Origin: Streptomyces sp. NBC_00234 | GTDB taxonomy: Bacteria > Actinomycetota > Actinomycetes > Streptomycetales > Streptomycetaceae | DNA length: 64,000 bases | NCBI RefSeq assembly: GCF_036195325.1 | Contig: NZ_CP108101.1 | Location: forward strand, 7,378,001 to 7,442,000 | Reading direction: 5' to 3' | Shown here: one piece after another, positions 53,901-60,668 of the stretch | Layout of the letters: every line of letters starts with the position of its first letter | Numbering within the stretch: position 1 is the stretch's first letter | Made by a program: the position numbers and the translations under genes | The notes under the pieces: model-generated | Database searches by the model: none | The model's input: only the letters and a program-made list of their open reading frames with translations | Told to the model about the DNA's origin: nothing

Positions 53901-54142
53901 CCGACTCGCCCATCGTCCAGGGTCTCGCCGCCCTGGACCTCGCCCGGACCGCCCTCGCGCTCGGGCGCCCGGCCGACGCGGCGCAGGCGGCGACCCGCGC
54001 ACGCGGGCACTTCGCGGCCAAGGGCCATCTCCCCGCCGTACGCCAGGCCGAGGAGACAGCCTCTCGCTGCCGCATCCGCCCGCCCGGGCAGGACCCTGCC
54101 GCCGGACGCGTCACCGGAGCCGGAAAGGAGGCACCACGATGA
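50915..54142 (+). CDS. Class III adenylate/guanylate cyclase-ATPase-TPR signalling protein
   Basis: A 1075-aa multidomain protein. An N-terminal zinc ribbon (CASCRSALPPDARFCPSCG, residues 3-21) leads to a class III cyclase domain (VTVLFCDLVGSTALSGELDA, KFIGDAVMAVFGTP and GINTGQAVTG, about 38-200). An AAA/STAND ATPase follows (P-loop GGEAGQGKTR near 262, VLVIDDCHWAAQPLFDAL). About 500 residues of TPR-like helices finish the protein. It resembles LAL regulators but lacks a DNA-binding domain. Cyclase metal Asp residues (FCDLVGS, FIGDAVM) are kept. GGAGG precedes the ATG, and the 3' end overlaps the S8 peptidase by 4 bp. Confidence 0.9.
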   Translation: MSCASCRSALPPDARFCPSCGSPCAPGPVTAKPTGRKVVTVLFCDLVGSTALSGELDAETLRSVTLRWFRVMRLRIEEQGGTVEKFIGDAVMAVFGTPYVREDDARRAVAAALAMREALAGLNARLEEAVGVRLEMRIGINTGQAVTGSATQRQAMVSGEVVNVAARLEQNAAAGDIFIGPDTLAAAGPGVRTVETGPLLLKGKSDRVAAHRLLGLDEEDGPEALRRFDLGFVGRTRELALIEQALDRVARTRRTGRLVVGGEAGQGKTRLVREWLHRTTATAEGPRHGVGRCRGRGEQPSLGPLADAVAHLLKTGATPVPSPELDLLHQGLLLDGTPNPSPADTCAALAKVLAELSATRPVVLVIDDCHWAAQPLFDALDRLLRALTDAAVLIVLLTRPQLFDARPELALGAVPLDGLPDAEAQLLAAELTGGTPHSEPLGPRVLERVGGNPLHLEQLLVAGVPVDADSVPLPLQALIGARIDALEAPEHRALGLASVLGSDFTADDMTALAEPPAEAWAGSELRSTLHRLVRHRLIRPDGEAFRFAGGLIQEVVYACQSKQDRADRHERAARLESVRERGGAAVGAHLEQAYRYRVELGAQDAHTDGLRRRAADALSEAGRLALAHADPVWAADLLSRATARYTAGEPGSMATRRRLGQTLLDLGHGTEGRALLEEVLAEAPAGDSDGGDGGGAEVEAAHARLALASVGRSAIVSPETGRSAGGGRSPGTGSARRDESPAEAAGATLPVFAAAGDDLGQARAYLRLAQRAQEQGRHGDAERLLARALDHAVRADAEPERAAALGAMGVSLWRGPQPVADAVARCRELLADQGAGRRAVRLTLNCPLAVLLALHDDRDGALACLAEAEHLAKRLGYAEADAFLPIFTATVADLAGRREEALRSLESAAAAARELGATALQRSALLDAARIRLELDDWRTARATLTELAGERAAPARPRAESADLDGLRARLAAARGQAATATRLAARALATAGRTDSPIVQGLAALDLARTALALGRPADAAQAATRARGHFAAKGHLPAVRQAEETASRCRIRPPGQDPAAGRVTGAGKEAPR

Positions 54143-54972
54143 CCACCGCCCAGCGCCCGGCGCCCGGACTCACCTGGGGTCTGCGAGGGCGAGGCCCCGC
54201 GGACGTACCTGTGGAGGCCGACGATCGGCCGGACCCGCCCGAGGGCGGCATCCCCGGGGGTACGGGGCGCGGCATACGCGTCTGCGTCGTCGACTCGGGG
54301 GTGGAACGGGACCACCCCATGGTCGGCCCGGTCGCCCAGTCCTGGCGCGTCTTCAAGGACGACGGCGAGGTCCACGTCGAGGAGACGGAGGAAGGCGACT
54401 CCTGCGGTCACGGCACCGCCTGCGCCGGGATCATCCGGCGCATCGCGCCGGACTGCGAGCTGTCCAGCGTCCGGGTGCTCGGCGAACGGTTCTCCGGCAG
54501 CGGGGACGTCCTGCTCGAAGGAATCCGGTGGGCCGTGAGCCAGCGCTTCGACGTGGTGAACCTGAGCCTGTCCACCAGCCGCGACCGCTTCGTGGAGGAG
54601 CTGCGCCGACTGACCGACGAGGCGTACTTCCAGCAGACCGTGATCGTCGCCTCGGCGCACAACACGCACGTCGAGAGCTTTCCCTGGCGCTTCTCCTCGG
54701 TGATCTCGGTCGGCAGCCACCAGGAGGACGACCCGGACCTCCACCTCTACAACCCCGAGCCCCCGGTGGAGTTCTTTGCCCCCGGCCAGGGGGTCCAGGT
54801 GGCGTGGCTCGGTGGTACGTCGATCCGCAGCTCCGGCAACAGCTTCGCCACCCCGTACGTCGCGGGGCTCTGCGCGCGGATTCTTTCGAGCCGCCCCCGG
54901 CTGACGCCGTTCCAGCTGAAGAACGCCCTGTATCTGTCAGCAGCCAACGTCCGTGTCCACGGACGCCGGTAA
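54139..54972 (+). CDS. Cytoplasmic subtilisin-like (S8) serine peptidase
   Basis: A 277-aa S8 protease without a signal peptide or long prodomain. The triad is D52 (CVVDSGVERDHPMV), H91 (SCGHGTACAGII) and S235 (SSGNSFATPYVAG, where most family members have GTSMATP); N175 is the likely oxyanion Asn. Small size and cytoplasmic location fit RiPP-processing subtilisins (for example PatA/PatG- or LanP-like). It overlaps the cyclase gene by 4 bp and is followed by a GAF gene, so it belongs to the plus-strand operon. Confidence 0.88.
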   Translation: MTTAQRPAPGLTWGLRGRGPADVPVEADDRPDPPEGGIPGGTGRGIRVCVVDSGVERDHPMVGPVAQSWRVFKDDGEVHVEETEEGDSCGHGTACAGIIRRIAPDCELSSVRVLGERFSGSGDVLLEGIRWAVSQRFDVVNLSLSTSRDRFVEELRRLTDEAYFQQTVIVASAHNTHVESFPWRFSSVISVGSHQEDDPDLHLYNPEPPVEFFAPGQGVQVAWLGGTSIRSSGNSFATPYVAGLCARILSSRPRLTPFQLKNALYLSAANVRVHGRR

Positions 54973-54997
54973 CGACCGGCGTCGGAAGGGAACCCCC

Positions 54998-55582
54998 ATG
55001 GCTCAGACGATCGTCCCCGCCGTGTCCGCAGCACCCCGGCCGGATCCGGCCATGTCGGAACTCCTGCAGTCGGTGGTGGACACCGCGCGCGCCATCTTCG
55101 GCGCCCAGGCAAGCTCCATCCTGCTCCTGGAGGCCGCGGCGGACGAACTCGTCTTCGAGGCCGTCTCCGGACAGGGACAGGACTTCCTGGTGGGCCGGCG
55201 GTTCCCGGCGGGCCGGGGGATCGCCGGGTGGGTCGCCGCCTCGGGGGAGCCGTTGGTGGTCGACGACCTGCACGACAGCACCTCCTTCGACAGGAACATC
55301 GCCGAGTCCACCGGCTACGTCCCGAACGCGCTGATGGCCGCCCCCCTCGTCCACGGGGACCAGGTCCTCGGAGTCCTGGAGGTGCTCGACCCGTCCCCGC
55401 AGGCCCGGTCCAGCCTGACCGAGCTCGACCTGCTGTGCCTCTTCGCCCGCCAGGCCGCCGTCGCCCTGAACGTCCTCACCACCCACGCGCGACGCCTGTC
55501 GGCTCCGGACACCCCCGGCGACCCTTCGCGCACCGAACTCCTGCGCCTCCTCTCGGAAGCACGCCGCCTCCTCGAAGAGTGA
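54998..55582 (+). CDS. GAF-domain protein
   Basis: A 194-aa protein consisting of a GAF sensor domain: SELLQSVVDTARAIFGAQAS, GRRFPAGRGIAGWVAASGEP, LMAAPLVHGDQVLGVLEVLD and LDLLCLFARQAAVALNVL. A short helical tail follows. No output domain is attached. GAF domains bind cyclic nucleotides or other small ligands, which is notable beside a class III cyclase. ATG 54998 has GGAAGGG upstream. It is the last gene of the plus-strand operon before paired hairpins. Confidence 0.85.
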   Translation: MAQTIVPAVSAAPRPDPAMSELLQSVVDTARAIFGAQASSILLLEAAADELVFEAVSGQGQDFLVGRRFPAGRGIAGWVAASGEPLVVDDLHDSTSFDRNIAESTGYVPNALMAAPLVHGDQVLGVLEVLDPSPQARSSLTELDLLCLFARQAAVALNVLTTHARRLSAPDTPGDPSRTELLRLLSEARRLLEE

Positions 55583-55609
55583 GCGGCACCCCGCTCCTCC
55601 ACGAGGAGC
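55581..55609 (+). terminator. Overlapping hairpins at end of the plus-strand operon
   Basis: GAGCGG/CCGCTC (55581-55596) and GCTCCTC/GAGGAGC (55593-55609) are mutually exclusive short stems directly at the GAF stop. Termination is plausible but weaker than elsewhere in the window. Confidence 0.45.
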
Positions 55610-55881
55610 ACGCCACGGCCTCGCCCCGTCGGATGGTCAGCTGGGAGACGACCCGCGCTCCGGTGCGAGCGGCACCGAATGCTCCGTCACTCCGGGCGGG
55701 CTCGACTGCGACCTCGACTGCTGTGCGGCATTCGCCGCGCGACGGCCCTCCCTATGAGCTTTCCAGGCGATCCACACAGCCCCCAGGACCATGAAGACTG
55801 CTATGCGCCTGAGCAAAGCCCCAATATCCAGCCAATCCCAGAAATTCCATGGCGCGACCCTAGTGCGACGCCCGGGCCGCG
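55610..55881. other. Intergenic stretch without recognised genes
   Basis: About 270 bp with weak codon bias in all frames. I see no confident gene or repeat. Confidence 0.4.
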
Positions 55882-56010
55882 GTGGTGGAGTACCGGCACG
55901 AGTGGCTTGCGCAGAACCCGGATGCGATTCTGCTCAGGCAGATGCGGGAGATCGCTGGGGCGCTGGGGGCGCGCGTCCAGGGCGACGACGGTTCGGACCC
56001 CGACGGGTGA
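55882..56010 (+). CDS. Short ORF (about 42 aa) before the immunity gene, possible gene remnant
   Basis: The frame reads VVEYRHEWLAQNPDAILLRQ then MREIAGALGARVQGDDGSDP with good GC3 bias, unlike the DNA just upstream. A TAG stop lies at 55861 in the same frame, so it cannot be long; GTG at 55882 or 55885 would be the start. It ends 19 bp before the immunity-like gene. It may be the C-terminal stub of a toxin or regulator once paired with that gene. Confidence 0.4.
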   Translation: MVEYRHEWLAQNPDAILLRQMREIAGALGARVQGDDGSDPDG

Positions 56011-56029
56011 CGAGTGAGAGACTTGACTG

Positions 56030-56437
56030 ATGACCGTATCCATCGACCGCAGTCGGTCCCTCGAGGAACTGGAACGTGACCGCTGGGGGGCGCCCCCGCC
56101 CGACGCCACCCGTCTCGTGGCGACGGCCCATGCCCTGCGGCGTCGGCCGGTGGGGACGCTGACCGTTGAGGACCTGCGTTTGTTGATCGGGCAGGACGTC
56201 GGTCTGCCGGTGCTTCTTCCGCTCGCGGTCGAGGTACTGCGTGAAGACCCGCTGGCCGAAGGCCACATGTACGAGGGCGACCTGCTGGGCGCGGTCCTGA
56301 CCAGGAGCTCAGCGGTCTGGGGCGTGTATCCGGAGCTTGCCGGCCAGGTGGCCTTGCTCGTCCATGGCCTCTCCGACCTCGCGCCGGATCTGCGAAGCAA
56401 GGTCGAGGCGTTCGTGGGCGCCGTCCAGAACCCCTGA
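56030..56437 (+). CDS. Contact-dependent inhibition immunity-like (CdiI-family) protein
   Basis: A 135-aa soluble protein: SLEELERDRWGAPPPDATRL, VATAHALRRRPVGTLTVEDL and RLLIGQDVGLPVLLPLAVEV. This is the pattern of Streptomyces proteins annotated as contact-dependent growth inhibition immunity proteins. These normally neutralise a cognate toxin domain. No intact toxin gene lies next to it, only a 42-aa ORF upstream. It is convergent with the APC permease. Confidence 0.72.
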   Translation: MTVSIDRSRSLEELERDRWGAPPPDATRLVATAHALRRRPVGTLTVEDLRLLIGQDVGLPVLLPLAVEVLREDPLAEGHMYEGDLLGAVLTRSSAVWGVYPELAGQVALLVHGLSDLAPDLRSKVEAFVGAVQNP

Positions 56438-56469
56438 CGCTTTGCAGGCCCCTGACCGCTCCTACGGCC

Positions 56470-58332
56470 CTACGAGTGGCCGCCCGATTCGTCCAGGAGC
56501 CGAAACCGTAGGCGGCAGATGACCGCAGTCGTGTCGTGCCGCACGGCGTGGGCGACGAGGGCACCCCGTTGGTTCTGCAACAGCCGCTGCCACAGATGGG
56601 CCGGTTCGACTTCGGGGATGAGGACGGTGATCCGTACGTCCGGATCAGTGGCCGCCAACTTCCTTACGTACGCGGCGATGGGGCGGCCCACCGTGCGGTG
56701 GCCGGAGCAGATCCGGACCAGGGGAACCCCTGGGCGCCACAGGGCCCAGTCGCGCTCCAGGGCTTCGGTCTGCTCGCGGTCCTCGGGGTCCGGATGGCAG
56801 ACCGTCACCGCATGGACCTCGTCACCGAGGGACACCGCGGCCGTGAGGGCCTCGCTGGTGAGCCGGGTCAGGGAGGAGACCGGAACCACGACGAGGGAGC
56901 GGTCGCGGTGCGGTGGCTCCGGAACGCGTCCGACTTCCAGGCGTTCGCCGATCCTGGTGTAGGCGCGATGGACGGACTCGAAGCCTGCGACGAGCAGCGG
57001 CAGGGTGACCACGATCAGCCACGCACCGTCGTGGAACTTGGTGGCTGTCACCACGATCGCGCTGACCCCGGTCAGGAGCGCCCCCAGGCCGTTGAGCGCG
57101 GCCTTGGCTGCCCACTTGGGGCCACGGACCGCACGCCAGTGGATGACCATGCCGGTCTGGGCGATGGTGAAGCCGACGAAGACGCCGATCGCGAAGAGCG
57201 GGACGAGGGTGTTGGTGTCGCCGCCGGAGAAGACCAGCAGGGCGGCGGAGACGGCCGCGAGAGTGAGGACTCCGTGACGGTGGACCTGCCGGTCGGCCTT
57301 GAGCCCGAAGACATGCGGCAGGTAGTTGTCGCGGGCCAGCAGCTTGAGGAGCACCGGCAGACCGCCGAACGACGTGTTGGCCGACAGGGCCAGCAGCACC
57401 ATGGTGGCGAACTGGACGACGTAGAAGGCGAGACCGTGGCCGAAGGACGCGTCGGCGAGCTGGGCGAGCACGGTCACGCCCTCGACCGGCTGCAGTCCGA
57501 ACCGGGAGATCAGCACGGACAGGCCGATCAGCATCACTCCGAGCAGTGCACCGAGGGCGACCTCGGCGCGCTGGGCACGGCGCGCTGCCGGTGCGCGGAA
57601 GGAGGGTACGGCGTTGGCGATCGCTTCGACCCCGGTGAGCGCCGAGCACCCTGAGGCGAAGGCTTTGAGGAGGAGCAGCGCGCCGACGGTGGTCGCGTTC
57701 GTGCCGAGTACGGAGGCGTGGCCGGCGGCTGCCTCCGTACTCACCGGGGCGTCGCGGAACAGTCCGACCACGACGAGGGCGAGGATCGCTCCGATGAACA
57801 CCGCGGTCGGCAGGATGAACGCGCGCGCCGAGTTCACGATGCCGCGCAGGTTCACGGCCGTGATCAGGACCAGAACCGCGAGGCCCAGCCACAGACGGTC
57901 GCCGTACAGCCCCGGGAAGGCGGAGGTCAGTGCTGCCACGCCGGCGGTGACGGCAACCGCCACGTTCAGCACGTAGTCCAGGACCAGCGACGCAGCCGCT
58001 ACCAGGCTGGTGCGGCGGCCCAGATGGGTCCTGGCGACCGCGTAGCTTCCACCACCGTCCGGGAACGCCGCAATGACCTGCCGGTACGAGGCGACGAGCA
58101 CCGTCAGCAGCAGGGCGATCGCCACGGTGACGGGAAGCGTGAAACCGAGCCCGTAACCGCCGGCGGCCGCCAGCACCAGGACGATGGCCTCCGGCCCGTA
58201 CGCCACCGATGCCATCGCGTCGAGGGAGAGGGCGGCCAGCCCCGTCACGGTCGTGAGCTTGTGGCGGGCCCCGTCGCCGGGGGGCATCTCGGCGCTCGGC
58301 GCCGCGCCGGGCTCTGAGGTGAGGACGGACAT
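56470..58332 (-). CDS. APC-superfamily amino acid permease
   Basis: A 620-aa transporter with 12 predicted membrane helices (KLTTVTGLAALSLDAMASVA, GSYAVARTHLGRRTSLVAAA and so on) and the APC consensus LTGVEAIANAVPSF in the middle. A cytoplasmic C-terminal domain of about 150 residues follows (DRSLVVVPVSSLTRLTSEAL and RKLAATDPDVRITVLIPEVE), resembling the universal-stress-like tail of KUP/APC hybrids. The substrate is unknown. ATG 58332. Confidence 0.9.
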   Translation of the reverse strand: MSVLTSEPGAAPSAEMPPGDGARHKLTTVTGLAALSLDAMASVAYGPEAIVLVLAAAGGYGLGFTLPVTVAIALLLTVLVASYRQVIAAFPDGGGSYAVARTHLGRRTSLVAAASLVLDYVLNVAVAVTAGVAALTSAFPGLYGDRLWLGLAVLVLITAVNLRGIVNSARAFILPTAVFIGAILALVVVGLFRDAPVSTEAAAGHASVLGTNATTVGALLLLKAFASGCSALTGVEAIANAVPSFRAPAARRAQRAEVALGALLGVMLIGLSVLISRFGLQPVEGVTVLAQLADASFGHGLAFYVVQFATMVLLALSANTSFGGLPVLLKLLARDNYLPHVFGLKADRQVHRHGVLTLAAVSAALLVFSGGDTNTLVPLFAIGVFVGFTIAQTGMVIHWRAVRGPKWAAKAALNGLGALLTGVSAIVVTATKFHDGAWLIVVTLPLLVAGFESVHRAYTRIGERLEVGRVPEPPHRDRSLVVVPVSSLTRLTSEALTAAVSLGDEVHAVTVCHPDPEDREQTEALERDWALWRPGVPLVRICSGHRTVGRPIAAYVRKLAATDPDVRITVLIPEVEPAHLWQRLLQNQRGALVAHAVRHDTTAVICRLRFRLLDESGGHS

Positions 58333-58524
58333 GAGGTTCGAGCTCCTTCGTTCCAGGTCCGTTCAGCGTGCGACCCTTCACAGCCGGTCGGCCCGGGTAC
58401 TGGCGCGTTCCTGGCGCCGCGTGCCGCATTCTTCTCGTGTCCTTGACGCGTGGGGTGGCGGTCGGCGCGCGCGGTGCACCGGGCCACGACCGGAACGGCC
58501 CTCCTTGGGACAGGACTCGGCAAC

Positions 58525-59265
58525 TCAGCTGATGAGTGACCGGCCGGTGGGCGCGAGTCGCAGTGTCTGCGGGGCTGCCGTCTGCGCTCGCTCGACGGCC
58601 GGCAGAATTTCGTCCCGCACCAGGGGATGGGCCCGGATGTCGGCGACGTGCTGTCGGCAGGCGTTCTCGTCCGCGTACGAGGTGAGGACCGCGGCCACGT
58701 TCTCCCCGGTGCGGACGGGCAGCCGGAGGAAGGTGTTGTGCGCCGTCTCGGTGGTGAGGGCGGCGAGCGGGGCGGGGCCCGTCCTGCGGAGCACGGGAAG
58801 GAGGCCGTCCCGGATCAGCGAGGTGCCGTCGTGGCGTCCGGGCGGGAAGGACCACACGGTGAGGGATACGAACCGTTCCGGTGCCGGAGCCCCGGCCCCG
58901 GGCCGGTCGGACGCGGAAACGGCGAAGCCGTCCTCGTCCGACAGGTGGCGCAACAGCAGGACGTTGTCGGAGTCGAGCATGGTGGCATTGGCCCGGGGGC
59001 CGTGCTCGGCCCAGACAGGGCCGCCGTAGAAGTCCGTCAGTGCCCGGTGCCGTGCCGCCATGTCACTGAAACCGCGCAGCCAGACGAAACGGTCCGGGTC
59101 GTCGAGGTCCCGGAACTGGCCGAGCACGCGCGTCCCGGTTGCTTCCTGCGCTTCGAGGAACTCCCGGTCGAAGAGCTCGACCAACTCGTCGCGCCGGCCG
59201 GGACGCAGCGTGTACTGGCGAAGCTCGACCACCGTGGGGCGGCCGACAGGATCGGTGAAGGGCAT
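58525..59265 (-). CDS. NIPSNAP-family protein
   Basis: A 246-aa protein with two ferredoxin-like alpha+beta repeats: VVELRQYTLRPGRRDELVEL and FVWLRGFSDMAARHRALTDF in the first, FVSLTVWSFPPGRHD and NTFLRLPVRTGENVAAVLTS in the second. The first repeat is a classical NIPSNAP domain. Biochemical function is unknown. It is divergent from a WYL regulator that probably controls it. Confidence 0.88.
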   Translation of the reverse strand: MPFTDPVGRPTVVELRQYTLRPGRRDELVELFDREFLEAQEATGTRVLGQFRDLDDPDRFVWLRGFSDMAARHRALTDFYGGPVWAEHGPRANATMLDSDNVLLLRHLSDEDGFAVSASDRPGAGAPAPERFVSLTVWSFPPGRHDGTSLIRDGLLPVLRRTGPAPLAALTTETAHNTFLRLPVRTGENVAAVLTSYADENACRQHVADIRAHPLVRDEILPAVERAQTAAPQTLRLAPTGRSLIS

Positions 59266-59395
59266 GGAGTGCTCCTGTTCGGTTCTCTTCTGCGGGCCGG
59301 AGTTCTCGGTCGGCTCGGTCGGTGCCGGAATCCGGACCCGACGTTAGAGCGGCCGTGTGTCAGGGGCTGTCAGGGTTTCCGGGGAGAATGCGGCC

Positions 59396-60373
59396 ATGTC
59401 AGCTGGTCGACTGTTGTCCGTGCTCCTGTTGTTGCAGTCCCGAGGCCGCGTGTCCGCGAAAGGGATCGCCGAGGAGTTGGACGTCTCCGTGCGGACCGCC
59501 TACCGGGACATGGCGAGGCTTCAGGCAGCCGGGGTTCCGGTCTACGCCGAGCCGGGCCCCGGGGGCGGCTACCAGCTGCTCGACGGCTATCGCACCCGGC
59601 TGACCGGAATGAACCAGGGCGAGGCCCGGGCGCTGTTCTTCGCCGGGCTGCCCGGCGCCGCCGCCGATCTGGGACTTGCGGCGGAGGTGACGGCGGCACG
59701 GCTGAAGCTGCTGGCCGCGTTGCCGGCGGGACTGCGTGAGGAGGCGGCCCGGACGGCGGCGGTGTTCCACCTGGACGCACCCGCCTGGTACCGGGAACCG
59801 GAACAGACGCCGCACCTGCCCCTGCTCGTCGACGCGGTGCTCAGCCGGCGCGCGGTGGACGTGCACTACCGCCGTTGGCGCGCACCGCAGGAGGTGCGGC
59901 GCCGACTTCGCCCGTACGGCCTGGTGCTCAAGTCCGGTGTCTGGTACCTCGTAGCCGCTACGGACCACCGGGTCGCGACGTACCGGGTCACCCAGGTCCT
60001 CGAAGCGGTGCATAGCGACGAGTGGTTCGACCGGCCGCAGGACTTCGACCTCGGCGCGTACTGGACCTCCTACCTCGACCACTTCCAGACACGCCGCTAC
60101 ACCGGCTCAGCCACCATTCGTCTCTCCCCGCGGGGATGCCGCCGACTTCCCGACAACCTGCCTCCGGAGGTGGTGAGGGCCGTCGAATCCACTGCGACCC
60201 CTGTCGGTGACGACGGATGGGTCGAGGCGGTCATCCCGACCGAGAGCACGGAGCACGCGTGCGGCGAGCTGCTGCGCCTCGGCACGGGTGTCGAGGTCGT
60301 CGCGCCGCCCGGACTGCGCCGAGCCATGGCCGACACCGTAGGCGCACTCGCCAGAGCGTACGGAACTGCCTGA
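59396..60373 (+). CDS. HTH-11/WYL-domain transcriptional regulator
   Basis: A 325-aa YafY-like regulator. The N-terminal winged helix reads RLLSVLLLLQSRGRVSAKGI then AEELDVSVRTAYRDMARLQA, and PGGGYQLLDGYRTRLTG follows. The WYL sensor domain occupies about residues 140-235 (AVDVHYRRWRAPQEVRRRLR, PYGLVLKSGVWYLVAATDHR), with a C-terminal WCX-like extension. ATG 59396 has GGGGAG about 9 nt upstream. Divergent placement suggests it controls the NIPSNAP gene. Confidence 0.92.
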   Translation: MSAGRLLSVLLLLQSRGRVSAKGIAEELDVSVRTAYRDMARLQAAGVPVYAEPGPGGGYQLLDGYRTRLTGMNQGEARALFFAGLPGAAADLGLAAEVTAARLKLLAALPAGLREEAARTAAVFHLDAPAWYREPEQTPHLPLLVDAVLSRRAVDVHYRRWRAPQEVRRRLRPYGLVLKSGVWYLVAATDHRVATYRVTQVLEAVHSDEWFDRPQDFDLGAYWTSYLDHFQTRRYTGSATIRLSPRGCRRLPDNLPPEVVRAVESTATPVGDDGWVEAVIPTESTEHACGELLRLGTGVEVVAPPGLRRAMADTVGALARAYGTA

Positions 60374-60542
60374 CCCTCGGCGGGGCGGCTGCGGAACGGA
60401 CCTGGAAACACGGGGGAGTTCACCGGGGGCGGCAGGGGCTCCCGTACGGGCCGAACGGAACCCCTCGCTGGACCGCGCGCAGGGTTCGGTGGTGGGCCTG
60501 GCCGGCGCCGAGGACGACGAAGCAGGTGATACGCGGCCAGGA

Positions 60543-60574
60543 TTGACGGGTCTCCGTCAAGACGGGCATCCGTC
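60543..60574 (+). promoter_or_regulatory. Tandem palindromes upstream of the secreted protease
   Basis: TTGACGGGTCTCCGTCAA (60543-60560) is a perfect 7-bp-arm palindrome. It is followed directly by GACGGGCATCCGTC (60561-60574) with the same GACGG-N4-CCGTC core, one core every 16 bp. This suggests a two-site operator about 100 bp before the protease start. Confidence 0.55.
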
Positions 60575-60668
60575 AGGGCGGAACGGTCGACACGCAAGTC
60601 GGCGCCGCGAAAACTCTTCGCAGCACCCGGAACCACCCATTCACCGGGTGCGTGGAGGAGAGTCATCC

